A DNA stretch of 64,000 nucleotides, taken from the NCBI GenBank assembly GCA_026120185.1, contig JANUWF010002422.1, positions 558,001-622,000 on the forward strand. Direction: 5' to 3'. Source of the stretch: Voacanga thouarsii (Eukaryota > Streptophyta > Magnoliopsida > Gentianales > Apocynaceae). The position numbers were made by a program, and so were the translations under genes. Positions 1 through 13,095 of this stretch are shown here, one piece after another (positions within the stretch are counted from its first letter, which is position 1; each line of letters opens with the position of its first letter). A model generated the notes under the pieces. That model was not told the origin of the DNA. It was given only the letters and a program-made list of their open reading frames with translations, and did not search any database.

Positions 1-1185
1 GTATATGCTTTGTAGATTGCCAATTTTCTTTCCTTGATTTGACTGATATCTGCTAACCATGCCTACATCAAAGCATATATCTGGCCTTATACAAAGCATG
101 ACATATATGAGACTTTCCACTATTGAAGTATTGAGAATCCTACTTATTCTTTTTTTTTCTTCCTATATCTTAGGACACTACTTAGAAGACAAGGTCAAAC
201 TATGCCTAAAGAGTATGATTGCCCATTTGCATGGATCCATGACAAACTTAGCTAATATATTGTCAATGTAAGCAAATTGGGATAAGCCTAATATTCTTTG
301 CTTCTTATCTCTAAGAAGCTTTATATCCAAAAGGCAGCTCACTTCTCCTATATTCTTCATGCTAAATTGACTTGATAGTCAAACTTTTATAAATGACAAT
401 GTCCTTACTTCATTTCCAATAAATAGAATGTCATCTACATAGAGTACCCTAAATGACACATTATTCCCAGCCGACTTTCTATATACACATAGTTCATCTA
501 CATTTTGTATGAAACTATAAGATTTTACAGTCTTATCAAAACTCATGTTCCATGCACATGATGCTTGCTTAAGTTCATAAATGGATTTCTTAAGCTTGCG
601 AACTATATGTTCTTGATTCTTTGCAATGAAGCCTTTAGACTCGGTCAAATAGATGTCTTTACTAAGGTAGCCATTTAAAAGGCTATTTTGATATCTATTT
701 GTCATATCTCATAGTTATAGTGACACCTGATAGTCAAGAGAATGAGAATGGATTTAAGCATGGCAACAAGTGAAAAGGTTTCCTCATAATAGATCCATTC
801 TTTATGAGTATAACCTTTTGTACCTAACTTTAATTTATAGATTTCCACATTTCCATTTGTATCGCTTTTTCTCTTACATACCTTCTTGCACCCTATAGGT
901 TTAATCCCTTTAGGTGTAGTGATAAGATTCCAAACTTGATGAAGATACATAGACTCAGTCTCGATATCTATTGCTATTTGCCATTTGTCTGCATCAACAT
1001 CAACAATTATCTCATCATATCTAGTGAGATCTTGTTCCTAACGATTAGTGACTATCTCAAAGGCCTTTCTAATCTATCTTTTTAGAACTCTAAATGTCCT
1101 CCTACTACAACATGGCTTAGCTTATATAGGAATATCTAGTTGTGTTTTTTCTGGTTCCTCAACTAAGATACTAAAAGTTGAAGTA
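1..1185 (-). pseudogene. copia reverse transcriptase fragment (C1)
   Basis: Minus-strand reading gives copia RT in three frames. First comes the region around QVWNLI, IKPIGCK and YEETFSLVAMLKSI (950-702). Next are the NGYLSKDIY and ELKQASCAWN motifs and the catalytic YVDDILFIGN (705-379). Last is the connection region (360-178). Frameshifts and stops separate the pieces. The catalytic YVDD is intact, but the ORF cannot make a full enzyme. RNase H would lie left of the window. Same family as 19948-22160. Confidence 0.9.
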
Positions 1186-1190
1186 TCATT

Positions 1191-3209
1191 TGAGGGAGAC
1201 GGAACAGGGGAGCATGCACTGGTTACGGAAAAAATCCAGAGAAAAATAAGACCAAGCCTTAAAGGCCATACAGAAGCGTGAAGATCATACCTTTGCGCTC
1301 CTTAACCATTCTAGGTTGAGTAGGAGTAGATTGAACGAGTGGAATCGTCTCGCTTCGCCCACTTGAAGAAGCTTCCGATTCAACACCCGCTAGCCTTCTA
1401 CTTCGTCTTATTTGCATCAACGCCAAGCTTTCCAGCTCTCGGAATATTCCTCTGCCTAACCTCTAGTCGATGAACATAATGGTGAAGAGAAACAATCTCA
1501 AATCTCCTTGGTTCACTCGCTATTTCTTAGCAAAGTCCAAGGAGAAAGAACAAGAGGAAAGCAACGTGAGAGAGCAGAGAGAGACACGGGAGTTCTCTGT
1601 GTGTTGTGTTGGGAATTAGGGTTTTCCTCTACCAGAGACTAGTTTATTGGTTAGCCAAAACCAGGTTTCTCAATATTTGATAAAACATATCCCCGGGATT
1701 TCAAAACATCCGGATGTTATCTTGAGAATCAGTTTGGCCTAACCCTAAACTCCTCTTAACCGTATCTGGAAAAAACCATAAGGTCCAAGCTATTGGGCCA
1801 GAAAAATATTTATTATTTTCCTTGGACCCAAAAAGCCCAAAATAATAAACATTAATTATTTATTTTCTGGGCTTACATAAATAACCCAATAAATAATTAA
1901 TGAGCCCAAATGAACCAAAATAATTAATCTTTAATTATTTATTTCTTGAGCCTATATAAATAACCCAATAAATAATTAAACATTAATTATTTCCCCTAGT
2001 TTAAGCCCAGGTTAATTTCTTAATTATTCATACTGGACCTAGGCCCTGAATAATTAATTAACCAATTAAACTAGAGTATTAATTTCTCTCAACTCCTATT
2101 TTAATTAATTTATTTATTTTATTCCAGTCCAATAATAAATTAGACTTCTTGAATAAAATAAAATAAAATAAAATCCTCTTGAATTGAGACCAATTCCTCA
2201 ACCTAAAATTAGTTAGGACTTACGGGCTATTCCGAGGACCAAAAAGACACATCGCCTTGGCTGTTAAAATGACCAAAATACCCATGCTATATAAATAGCT
2301 GTATTTTGCATTTTAAATATTTTCTAATATCACCATAAGAAAATATTGACCTCAAGGACAATGCTGCATTAGCAAAGTCTCCGACCTATAGGTGAAATGA
2401 CTAAAATACCCCTCTACACATCGTCGTACATTTGAGAGGAAGAAGTGTACTAACATCCCTCTAAATGACATCTACCATCCTTAGGCTTCTAGTCCAATGA
2501 TCCACGACTTCCTGGAGTGTTTCCACTTTCCAAGGGAGCTATCCTAAAGCAAACATCCAAGTCATGTTTCCCAGGGCCCTAGACATTTTAGACCATTCGG
2601 ACAACCACAAGGGGCAATATAGTGCAGAAACTATCTTGTACAAGTCTGTCTTAACTAACTAGTCACACATACCTAACATGCAAGTATATTGGCCCTACGA
2701 TAGAACCTCAACTATAGCAAATCAAAGTATATGCTTCCAACTTCGCCAGACCACCAACTCATACTCAAATCGTAGAGTACTACTCCACGTTGTAGCGGTA
2801 GTAGTCTAGGTTTCTATCATATAGTACTTTTAGAAACCACTACTACAAGTCCTGTCCTACGTATTCGAAATACGCTTATGTCATGAAGTGAGTGGACTAC
2901 TCACTGGCTAAAAGTAAGCCATTCCCCATTTGGAATTCATAACATAATAACCTAAACATGATGAGGTTCCTAGTCTCATCAATAGGTTAAGAACAAATGT
3001 TTATGTGTTAAATAACCCGTGATCGATACCTTACTGTGAAAGACCACCATTCACATGGATCACTTATTTAAACACAATGAGTCTGTTCCAAACTAAAATC
3101 GTGCACAAACAAAAAATAAATTCACAAATAATTTCTGAAAATAAATTCTTTTATTAAAATATTCGATTTTACATCAGAAACCTAGTCTAAGAGGGCATAC
3201 AATCCAACA
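1191..3209 (-). mobile_element. solo LTR, copia, 2.0 kb
   Basis: The 2019 bp unit begins on the minus strand with TGTTGGATTGTATGCC and ends in CA. It is flanked by a perfect 5 bp target duplication TCATT (1186-1190 and 3210-3214). The interior is clearly related to the LTR at 18111-19921, for example the stretch around 2340-2460 matching 19040-19150. Copia RT sequence lies on one side and integrase on the other, and no internal retroelement sequence is attached, so it is a solo LTR left by LTR-LTR recombination. No coding capacity seen. Confidence 0.9.
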
Positions 3210-3214
3210 TCATT

Positions 3215-4010
3215 AACTTCTCTTTCAATTCTACCTTACTCAAAACCTTAGCAAACATACCTTATTCATCCTCTAAGTATCTAATGTGAGTAATAGTAAG
3301 TACTTTTTGCGCTTAGAGATGATAAAAGTATCCACCCCTTATTCTTTTTAGTTACTCCAAAAAGTAGCATAATTCTAATCTTAGATCTAGCTTACTTTCC
3401 TTAGTTAGTACCTAAGCTCGAGAACCCCATACCTTAAGATGATTCATACTGGACTTACTTCTAGCCTATATCTCATAGGGTAACCTAGGCACACTAACTT
3501 AGAAGGTACCAACTTTAGAATATATACTGCTGTTTCTAGAGCATATCCTCAAAAAAGAATAGGAAGATTCACATGACTCACCATGCTTCTAACCGGCTCC
3601 ATCAGAGTTCTATTTCTTCTCTCAACTACTCTATTTTGTTGGGGAGTCTCAGATACAATTAGCTAAGATAGTATTCGCTAATATACTAAGTAGTTCTTGA
3701 ATTCACTAAGGAGATACTCTTCACCATGATTAATCTTAGCTTCTTGATCAGTTTACCTGTTTAACGCTCCACATCAGCCTTAAACTCCTTGAATTTATCA
3801 AAGGAGTCAGACTTGTACCTCATCAAATAAACATAACCAAAACGCATGCGATCATCCATGAACATGATAAAAGATTTATAACCTCCTCTAGTAAGTGTAA
3901 ATATAGGATCACAAATATCAGTATAAACTAACTCAAGTATTTCCATGGCATTTTCGCCTTTTGAATAAAGAACCTTTTGGTCATTTTACCCATAAGATAA
4001 TGATAAACCT
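3215..4010 (-). pseudogene. copia integrase fragment (C1)
   Basis: Minus-strand peptide at 3946-3761 contains VYTDICDP, the GGYKSF segment and KSDSFDKFKEFKADVER, matching the copia integrase core of C2 at 26735-26454. The first catalytic Asp (TD) is present; downstream the frame breaks. Around 3640-3215 decayed integrase C-terminal sequence can be followed by comparison with 21720-22130. It is a non-functional remnant. Confidence 0.85.
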
Positions 4011-4019
4011 TAGATGGAG

Positions 4020-5401
4020 GGTGAAAAAGGTTTATGGCAAACAAATGTAAATTTTCAAAATCTTTTGAAAATTTAAAGAAATAACCGAGCAATGTGTGTG
4101 TGTGTCGAATAGCAGAAATTCTGTGTAGCTTTTGAGTGTGTAGTCAAGAATCTTTCAATAACTCCACTAAATGATGTGAAGAGTAACTATATTAAAGATG
4201 GGTAAGTAAAGTTTCAACAACCATTTTCACTTTGCTACATAAAGATCTTTAATCAAATCAGTGAATACAAGGAATAGGACAATATTTTTTAGATCGAATG
4301 AACGGTAAGGTCGCAAAAATAAATTTCAAACTAAATGAAGAAGAATAGACCTAATGATTTATAGTAGCTCGATCTTCAAATGATCTACAAACACTGCCTT
4401 AAGTACACACTTAAGGATTTCAAGTTAACCACAAAATCTTTTTTCCCAAATTAATAGTGATAGGCAATACCAATATTACAATAGAGGGTTACCATATTTG
4501 GTTTTACTCCCAACCTCTATACACTCAACAATCAAGGCTTATCCCAACTGGGTTTTACCTCCCGAACCTTGACTAATTCAGATTACAGAGAGAATGCAGG
4601 AGTAGCTCACAATCGAGCAGATATATATCAACTAGAGCAGCTTTACTTTTTTACCTTTTGAACAATAGATCTCATTTTAAAGTACAATGCAGATAAGGGA
4701 TTTTTATTTTTCAAGAGTGTTAGGATGTTTTTGAAAGTGTTAGCACAAGTTCCTTACTGAAAGTCGCGTTTTAAATGGCTTTTATAGGGGCAAAAATCAA
4801 AGTTACAAGTGCTAGTAATGGCTAGCATTTCTATTAGGTTTTGCAGGATTTTAGACTTACAAGGTGAAAAATTATGCGTCTGAAATAGTACTTTATGCCA
4901 AGGAGTATACTTTGAACAACTTTAGATTTTGGCACTTTAGAAACAAACTTTAGATGAGCATTTTGGATTTTGAGATTTGTTCAAAATAACTCAACCAGGT
5001 TTTTATAAAATCAAAAACTTTTCTTCTAAAAAATCTTTTTATGATAAAAAAATGGATTAAAAATACCCTTTTTTTAAATGACTTCAAGTGCTTCAATATG
5101 AAATAAATTAAACGAAAGGTAAAGAGACATAGGAAATACAAGTAATACCTTCGCCATAATTTTCTAGTCTATAATTCTTCATAAATCTTCATGGTATGCA
5201 ACTTCTTTAGGATGGATCTTGACTTGATCAATCATTCTTAGACTTCATCATCTATGAGTTGCTTTGCATTCTAACTTTTGAGACTTCGAAGAACCATGGT
5301 CAAACATGCCATAATCCAAAAAATCCAATCACATACATATCAAATATATTAGTTCATATCAATTTTTATCATTTATCAAAACATAGGAGAAAGCCCAAAC
5401 A
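4020..5401 (-). repeat. 3' LTR of Sirevirus-like C3
   Basis: On the minus strand the LTR starts at 5401 with TGTTTGGGC directly after a polypurine tract, the normal junction of internal region and 3' LTR. The far boundary is not certain; sequence recognisable as C1 stops near 4010, so the LTR is about 1.4 kb. It is AT-rich with no coding signal. The ORF at 4950-5141 is low complexity and I do not believe it. Confidence 0.6.
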
Positions 5402-5416
5402 ATCTCTCCCTTTTTG
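5402..5416 (-). other. polypurine tract of C3
   Basis: The minus strand reads AAAAAGGGAGAGAT immediately before the LTR start TGTTTGGG. In LTR retrotransposons this tract primes plus-strand DNA synthesis. Its position fixes the 3' LTR edge at 5401. Confidence 0.8.
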
Positions 5417-5719
5417 AATGATGAGAAACTTGATGGATTATGACAAGGAAAACAATGTAAGCTTGTATGAAAATGTTAAATCGAAAGATATAAGAGTTTA
5501 TATTTATTTAATGCATGATCTCTTAACACAAAGCTCAAAGAGTAATTCTAAGATAAGATTAGAAAAATTTAAGCACGGTCTCGTTAATCGGGCTCAATGA
5601 GCCTATGGCCCTACCAACCTTCATATCCTCCTTCCTTCCTTAAAAGGACTATTTCATTAGAAAATAGCCAAGTAATGGTCATTAGATATAAAATGTGTTA
5701 GCTCAAAGATACAACACAA

Positions 5720-5755
<36 letters not shown>

Positions 5756-6324
5756 GTGTAAAAGATAAAATATATTTATTAATGCTCCCCCTTTCTATAA
5801 GCATATGAGCAGTAGATAGAAATATATTTATATTATGCATTAGCAGATAAAATTGGATTTGTGATTTTGGACTTCTAAAAAGTGCATCCAAAAAAAATCT
5901 AGATATACAACCTTTGTAAAAACGTTGTTCAGACTGGGATTTTGGATTCAAAATTTCTAGTGCAAGGTCTAAACAATCAATCCAATAATATGTATCACAA
6001 ATTACTCCTAATCTCATTCCTCCGTATTTTTCTCACCAATCCAAACAAAATCTTACCAATCCATCCAACCATCATCAACCCCAATCTCACTCAATTCGTA
6101 TCTGAATCTGTATTTTTCTCTGCCTTTTGGTGTTAGTAAAAAAAATTGGAAATAATGAATCAAAAGGCAGATAAACATAAACAGAGAAAAGAGAACTAAT
6201 GAAAATGTAACAAGTTTAGCAATAGAAGTAGGGGTAGCATAGCAGCAGTAAAAAAATGTGTGGTAAAGTAAAAAAAATTGTTCAGCATAGGAGCTAAAAA
6301 AAAAAAAAAATGGCCAGCATAGAA
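5417..6324. other. 3' untranslated spacer of C3 with microsatellite
   Basis: About 900 bp between the extra ORF of C3 and its polypurine tract. It contains a compound (TA)n(GA)n microsatellite at about 5719-5754 and an A-rich run near 6297-6310. Short ORFs here are AT-rich chance frames and none matches a family I know. Confidence 0.6.
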
Positions 6325-7990
6325 TCAATCGATTTTCTTCATTGTCTTGACACAATGTTTATTAGTGGAGATTGCCATATCTCCTTGAATCACAACAGTC
6401 TCAGGCTTAGCATATGCACCACTCTTCTTTATCTGTCCATCCAGTCTGCTAGATTTTTGTTTAACTACAACATGTTTCTGTTGGTAGCCTAATGAACTAC
6501 TAGATGTAGTGGTTTTGGCCTTCTTAGGAGCTGCTTTAGCCTACTTAGAAGCAGCTTCATCAACACCAGCAAGTGGTACTTTAGTGGGTTCTTCATGAGG
6601 TTCTTTAGCTTGATTATCACCAGTATTCTTCTCTGGTGAAGGAAGGATAGTTTTCGGTTCTTGCTCCAGTAAAGGGGCTTGCTCTTTTGAGACAGCTACA
6701 GATTCAGAGCACTATCCTTCCGTATTGGTCAATCTAGTCCCCAGATTTTGCAATTCAGTCATGACTTTTGCACTTAGACCATCCACTTTGGCAGACAAAA
6801 GATTTAGAGCATCCAAAATGCTCTGTGTCATGCCACTTCCTTCAATCTTCTGCTTGCCCTTACTTGATGATTCATCTTGGCATTCAACTTTTCTTTTTGT
6901 CCCAACAGGTGCAGTAAAGGCAGATTTATTTCCTTCAGACTTGGCCTTAATCAGTTTCTTCTTTTCTTCGTCTGTGGCATCCCTAAGCAAAATTCATTAG
7001 TTATCCATTTAGATAAACCCCGTTTTCTCAAAGAAATCCTTACCATAGACATTAACCTTAGAGTGCTCGGGGGTAACCAAAGTCAGATCAACATGAAAAT
7101 ATTTAAACAACTTAGTCAGAAGGTTCCCAAAAAGCAAAGCTTTATTTGTGGTATTTCGCGACTGAATCATCAATTTCGCAGCCAAAAGCCCAAACTTAAT
7201 TGGCCTTCCCTCTAATAAAGCCAAAATCAACACCATCTACATATTACTTACTGAAGTTTTGTGCCTAAAACTTGGTATAACCATAGTTGAAATCATATGG
7301 TGAAGTAGTCTGCCCATTCCATTCATCCATTTAGTATTGCGGTCACTTGAGTTTTTGAAACTCTTACCACCAGTGAATTTGTTCTCAAATCTTCTCAACT
7401 CAAACAAATCAGAACTCTCAAGTAGTTTATTCATCTCAAAGAACTGTATCCCTCCATCTCTAACATCAAAAATTTTGTTAAGCATGTGGTGGTCAAACTC
7501 AAAATTTACACCTCCAACCCGAGATGTGTACCACTGTACCAAAAATCTATCCCCTATTTCCCATAGCTCCATTTTCTCAAATTGGAATAAAATTCCTAGA
7601 CCAAAGTCATGTACAACTTTTCATTGACAGATATAATGTTCCCCAGCTAATCGACTCAAACAAATTTAGAACATTTGCAAAATTTAAAAATACGTCCACA
7701 TCAACCCGGTAACCCACAACAATGGTTCTATTCCTAGACACCTAGTCATTATATTCAAACTCATATTTTGAACCGAGGAATTAGGATACCTGAGTATCAG
7801 TACTTTCCTCCTCCAGTTGTTGTTCCAATGAGGCGGTTCGAGAAGTGGGTTCATCGATAGCAACTCTCTTGTCCCTTTTATTTTCAATTGATTAAGTGGC
7901 ATCAACTGATTTCTTTGACACTACTTTGCTTTTCTTAGTCTCCTTCACTTTTGGTTCGGTGCCTTTGCTGGATTTTGGAAGTTTAGCCAT
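6325..7990 (-). pseudogene. extra 3' ORF of C3 (env-like / EFYxNL-type plant transposon protein)
   Basis: A minus-strand gene of about 550 codons can be followed from ATG at 7990 (start MAKLPKSSKG, Lys-rich) to a stop at 6325-6327, through several stops and frameshifts. Near 7590 it reads EFYSNL just after a stop codon. Then come WYTSRVGGVNFEF and IFDVRDGG (7572-7237), a helical region around RPIKFGLLAAKLM (7236-7009), and a C-terminal Lys-rich plus coiled-coil part with heptad-like LLSAKVDGLSAKV (6990-6712). Sireviruses carry an ORF here, often called env-like. The EFYxNL block resembles the widespread putative plant transposon protein domain. The same block occurs in the extra ORF of Athila E2 (46102-47202). 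I see no convincing membrane segment. Function unknown. Confidence 0.65.
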
Positions 7991-8536
7991 GATAGATGAA
8001 GTTTGAAAGTTTGGTTAGTCTGGTTGTGTGGAGAGAACGATGCCCAGAGGAAAGAGAAAGATAACAACTTTAGATTTTGAAAATGAGAAAATAATTCAAG
8101 TGGTTTTGAAATCATTTAGGCTTTACAAAGTATTAGAGTAGATAAGTATAATCAAGTACATTAAAGAAGGTGATTTTTTAAGGATTTGAAAAGATATTTT
8201 GACAGGGAGAGAGAGAGAGTTTGCGGCTAGAATAGACGAGAAGCGCGGATATTTAGAATTTAAAAGTTTAAAGAATTAGGGCACAGAAATTGTTCATCCA
8301 ATCTGCCTATCCAAAACGTGTGTCACACGTAGCCATAGGATGCTGTAATTTTTTACCTGGAATTCAGTCCAAAATGCCCATCTAATTTTGACATAGAGTA
8401 TTTTGACTTGAGAAATGGTTCTGGTAAGGGGATTTTGGATTCACTACATTCAATCACTACTTCCAAAATCTCCATCCAAAATCAGAACTCTTCAGGAACC
8501 TGCAAGAATACACAACTAACTCCAACAAAACATTAG
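7991..8536. other. spacer between pol and extra ORF of C3
   Basis: About 550 bp without a believable gene on either strand. It holds a short GA run near 8206-8219. By position it would be the pol to extra-ORF spacer, and could carry signals for expression of the downstream ORF, but I see no clear motif. Confidence 0.5.
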
Positions 8537-10859
8537 TTACATAATTTAGTAGTGCTCAATCCTCTCCTTAGATGATTGAATCTATCTTTAGCCAATGGTT
8601 TAGTGAGTATATCTGCAAGTTGATCATTAGTAAGGATGTATTCAACACAAATATCACCCTTGAGCACATGATCTCTAATAAAGTGATGCTTAATCTCAAT
8701 GTGTTTAGTTCTTGAATGCTGAACAGGGTTTTTAGTTAAGTTTATAGCACTAGTGTTGTCACATAGGATAGGAACACACTTAAAATTAAGACAAAAGTCG
8801 AGTAAAGTATGTTTTATCTATAAAATTTTGAGCACAACAACTTCCTGCAACTATATATTCTGCTTTGGTTGTTGAAAGAGACACACAAGCTTGCTTCTTA
8901 CTATACCAAGAGACTAAGGAATGTCCAAGAAATTGGCAATGCCCACTTATACTCTTTCTTTTAACTTTACAACTAGCATAATCTACATTCATATATCTTA
9001 TAAGATAAAAAGAGTTAGTTTGAGGATACCATAAACCATAATTATGTATCCCAACCAAGTATTTAAAGATACATTTTACAGTACATAAGTATGATTCTTT
9101 TGGACAAGATTAGAATCTTGCACAAAGATAAATTGAGAAGATAATGTCAGGATGGCTAGAAGTGAGATATAGAAGACTTCTAATCATACATCGATACTTA
9201 GATTCATCTACCTTCTTACTCTTTCATCTTTGTCAAGCTTTAATAAAGTGCTTATATGTGTACTAATTTCTTTTGCTTGATTTATTTCAAACCTTTTGAG
9301 CAGTTCTTTAGCATACTTAGCTTGATTTAGAAAGATCCTATTCGTCATTTACTTAATTTGTAAACCAAGAAAGAAGCTGAGTTCTTCCATCATATTCATT
9401 TCAAACTCTTGTTGCATAATCTTTGCAAACTTCTTACATAAAGATTCATTAGTGGCCCCAAAAATAATGTCATCAACATATATTTGAACAACTAGGAGGT
9501 AATCAAAATTTTCAACTGTGATGAACAATGTAGTGTTAATCAATCCTCTTAAGAAACCTTTTGAAAGAAGAAAGCCACTAAGTCTTTCATACCAAGCCTG
9601 TGGAGCTTATTTTAATTTATAAAGAGTTTTAGAAAACTTAAAAACACAATTTCGAAAACGTTTGTGAATGAAACTAGGGGGTTGCTTCACATATACTTCC
9701 TTTTCAATAAAACCATTTAAAAAGAAGCTTTTAACATCTATTTGATAGAACATGAAACATTTGAAAGATGCAAAAGCAAGCAATATTCTAATAAATTCTA
9801 ATCTTGCAATAGGTGCAAATGTCTCATCGTAATTAATGCCCTCCTCTTGATTGAATTCTTAGGCAACAAATCTAGCTTTATTTCTAATAACAACATCATG
9901 CTCATCAAGTTTATTTCTAAATACCTACTTGGTACCAATCATGAAATGGTCAAGTGGTCTAGAAGCAAGTTTTCAAACTTGATTTCTTTTGAATTGATTC
10001 AATTCTTCTTGCATGGCCATAATCCAAAAATCATCACTCAAGGCCACATCAATGCAATCAGGTTTAATGCTTGAAAGTAAGCGAAATTATCAATAAAATA
10101 CCATCTGGTTTTGACACCATAGTTTAGATCTTCGACAATTTACTCTTTTGGATGTTCGATCTTGTAATTCTATTCTTTTGGTAAGCTTTGATCAGCATAT
10201 TCTTCAGTTCTTTGCTCGTTTTCTTCAGCTTCCTGTTCTTCCAATTCTTTTTTTTTTTTTTTTGACATAGTTGTCAAGTGATGGAGCTCGGTCATATTCA
10301 ATACCATTTTTCTTTAAAGTACCTACATCATCATCATCTTTTCTAGTGGAATATATGTTAGATTCATCAAATACAACATGTACGAATTTGTCTACATATA
10401 GATTTCTTTTATTCTATACTCTATATACCTTTTGTTAAAAGATCATCCAAGAAATATAGCATCCGATTTGCTATCAAATTTGCCAAGATTGTCTCGAATG
10501 TTGAGAACAAAACATTTGCATCCAAAAATTTTGAAATATAAAATAGATGGAACTTTGTCAAACATAAGTTTAAAGGGTATTTTTCTTAGAAAGTATCTTA
10601 GCATAACTCGATTTACAATATAGCATGCTGTATTCATAGCTTCTACCCATAAATATTTTGGAAGGGAGTTTTTACAAAGCATCGATCTTGCTATTTCTTG
10701 CAAAGTCCTATTTTTCCTCTCAACTATACCGTTTTGTTAGGGAGTTTTTGTAGCTGAAAAGTTATGAAAAATACCATTCTCATAACAAAATTTTGTAAAC
10801 TCATGGTTGCAAAATTCTCTGCCATTGTCACTCCGAATTGAAATCAATTTGCACCCAAC
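8537..10859 (-). pseudogene. Sirevirus-like pol: integrase C-terminus, RT and RNase H (C3)
   Basis: Minus-strand pol. The integrase C-terminal part (10860-10443) has RSDNGREF, QNGIVERK and the IFGCKCFV segment. RT follows, with the catalytic YVDD at 9480-9469 inside YVDDIIFGAT and the LSFFLGLQIK motif. RNase H (9058-8540) has SLSTTKAEYI and CDNTSAINL and ends at a stop near 8537 after KLCN. Frames are broken in many places, so it is non-functional. It continues N-terminally at 12599-13095, on the other side of the solo LTR. Confidence 0.9.
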
Positions 10860-12598
10860 GGAGTTTTAAACTGTTAAGTTTTGCGATCATGCAGTCATTT
10901 TACAGGAGGAATTAAAACGTAAAACTTCACCCCAGATCACCTTATACGCAATTAATGGACCAAAGAAAAGGTAAGAAAATAATTTTCGATGCCGCCTCTG
11001 TGAAACAAGTTTTTCCTTTTCCTGTTGAAGGCGCGATCCAGCAAAACGTATTATTCAATTGCAACAAATCTCCAACCAAAAAGAATGCCTTCCATATTTG
11101 TTATGTCAAAGCACTGCAACCCAAGTATAGGATTGCCTCCAATATAGTCCACACAAGGACTGAACTCAAGCGCCACCAAAATTCTATGCTAGCAGAATGT
11201 ATTCTTGGTGGCTAGGGTTCGTATGAAAAGCAACAGAAGAAGAGAAAATAAAATCTAGAGAAAAGCGATTTTCCTCATTCTCTATTTTTCTAAAAACACG
11301 GCATATGTCTCATAAATCATTGTCCGTGTTTGGTAATTAGAATCCATAAAGAATAAATATTCTTCAATTACCAATTACAATTGTAATTATTGTTAATTAT
11401 AATATGGCCCACGAATTATAAGTAATTATAATTCAACCACTTTATTTTTTTCACAATCAACTCTTTAATGTTATCAAATAATATCTTGAGCACTCAATCC
11501 GCTATTGCGTGTGACCTATTAGGTTTCCTAGTCTATCAGTAGCAAAATATAAATTAATCTAAACATCTTTACGATTAATAATCCTTAATAACTTAGAATT
11601 AACTTATTAATTCAAATTAAGATTGATTTATTAATTCTCTAATTAATAAATCCATATTCAGAAGATCATGATGGGTATATAGTAATACATCATGACTACC
11701 CAAAAGTCTAAAAAGTCAATGGCTTGAAATGAACCTTTCAATAGAAAATAATTGTGTAATAAACTCATTTCACCATATAATATCTCATTCAATTTGGAAT
11801 ACGAAATTAGTGCCAACTCATTCTAGAATAATAAATTAATCCTGGCCCAAATATTTTATTACTTGTTCCCAAAATCCACTACTCATCATGTGTATCAATT
11901 GGAACCATTTCCAATACACAATTACCTTGGCCAAGAACTTCTCGAGTAGTAATTTCTACAAGTGGCTGTGAGATATTCACCCCTACTATTAGGAGTGGTG
12001 AATCTTTTATTGACTATCTCAACCACTTTTGTTTGCTTTATGTTGTAATCAATATCCATCCCATAGGCGTTCTTGTCAAGACTCCAGAGATTGGAATCAA
12101 AGTCCAACACTTAGCAAATAAAGTATCTTGGAGATCTCAAATCCAAGGATACTTGCATATTTGCTATGATGAGATTCTATCACTGGTACTAAATAGTTAT
12201 CCATGTGATTATCTTATAGCTAGTTACCCAATGTACTTGTTCTGGTAACAAGTATCCATGTGTTAACTTTGGGTATCACAATACTCATGGATGTGAGAAC
12301 CACCGCCTGATCAAATCAGGAAGTATAACAGATACTAGTCTTAATGCATTAATGATGTCCTATCTCATTAATACTATGAATCGGATAATTTAAGTACAAA
12401 TACTATTCAGTATAATAAGAATCTCACATCATGATCTCTATCAGGATTTCCTTAACACAGTATTGCACTTGGGACTTTATCAAACAATTATTTTACACGA
12501 AAACATAAAATAAAACAAACTGAAAAATAAAGAATACCTTGTTCTATTCAATAATGAACAATATACAGAATACACGTGATTGTCTCTAGGGCATAACA
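10860..12598 (-). mobile_element. solo LTR, copia, 1.7 kb, in C3 integrase
   Basis: On the minus strand it starts at 12598 with TGTTATGCCCTAGAGACAATC, a common plant copia LTR start. The lower edge is set by where the C3 integrase resumes (RSDNGREF side). Flanks are CTAAC (12599-12603) and CCAAC (10855-10859), a target duplication with one mismatch. The lower terminal dinucleotide is mutated, so the edge is uncertain by a few bases. It contains a hairpin-forming inverted repeat at 11173-11212 (arms CCACCAA and TTGGTGG). No coding content. Confidence 0.7.
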
Positions 12599-13095
12599 CT
12601 AACATAAACAGGTTTAGTAACTTTGAAAATTTAGAGAATGCTTCATCTTTTTGTGCAAGAAACATGGTCCAAGTAAATCTTGAAAAATCATCCACTAATA
12701 CATAAGCATACTTCTTTCCACCAAGGTTAGTGGTCCTCATTGATCCAAACAAACACATATGTATAAGTTCAAGAGGTTTTGAGGATGAAATCATTTTCTT
12801 GGTTTTAAAAGATGTTTTGGTTTGTTTTCCGAATTGGTAAGTATCACATAATTGGTTTTTATCAAATTTCATTTTAGGCAGTCCTCAAACAAACTTTTTT
12901 GAAGATAATCTATTTAGCAAATTAATAGATACATGGCCTAGCCTTCTATGCCAACGGTAGCTATCAATATCATTTATGGAAAGACATTTTATATCATGAG
13001 CAATAAGATCATCAAGATATAGTACATTGGCATTACCAATACGGTTTGTAACAAAAATGATTTTATTATTAGAATTATCAATAATAGTGCATGAA
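12599..13095 (-). pseudogene. Sirevirus-like GAG-pre-integrase and integrase core (C3)
   Basis: The minus strand reads GAG-pre-integrase (the segment around WHRRLGH, near 12950), then KMKFDKNQLCD and integrase core residues LIHMCLFG and YVLVDDFSRFTWTMFL (about 12872-12610). The first catalytic Asp of the D,D-35-E core appears to be replaced (MCLFG in place of the usual DLFGP-like motif). Interrupted at 12598 by the solo LTR and at 13095 by Athila E1. Confidence 0.85.

Larger units (their letters stand above)
1..4010 (-). mobile_element. Ty1/copia remnant C1 (RT and integrase parts)
   Basis: Decayed copia element on the minus strand, cut by the left window edge. It is split by a solo LTR (1191-3209). 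The pieces on both sides match, in the same order, the second copy C2 (about 20.3-22.2 kb and 26.4-26.8 kb), so C1 and C2 are one family. Domain order on the minus strand is integrase (3215-4010) then reverse transcriptase (1-1185), as expected for copia. The right edge is vague: GAG-pre-integrase-like residues ending in GKMTKR read to about 4005, then similarity is lost where the Sirevirus LTR begins. Confidence 0.85.
4020..13095 (-). mobile_element. Sirevirus-like Ty1/copia element C3, 5' part missing
   Basis: Minus-strand element. Order from high to low coordinate: GAG-pre-integrase and integrase, RT, RNase H, spacer, extra 3' ORF, UTR with polypurine tract, 3' LTR. An extra ORF between pol and the 3' LTR together with a YVDDIIFGAT-type RT fits the Sirevirus lineage. 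At 13095 it is cut by Athila element E1 (flank ATGAA at 13091-13095). The gag and 5' LTR would then lie past E1, outside the window. It contains a solo LTR at 10860-12598. Confidence 0.8.

Noticed and set aside
5703..6355. Small ORFs on both strands near 5703-6492
   Set aside because: AT-rich, include microsatellite sequence, no match to a known family, and lie in the 3' untranslated spacer of C3.
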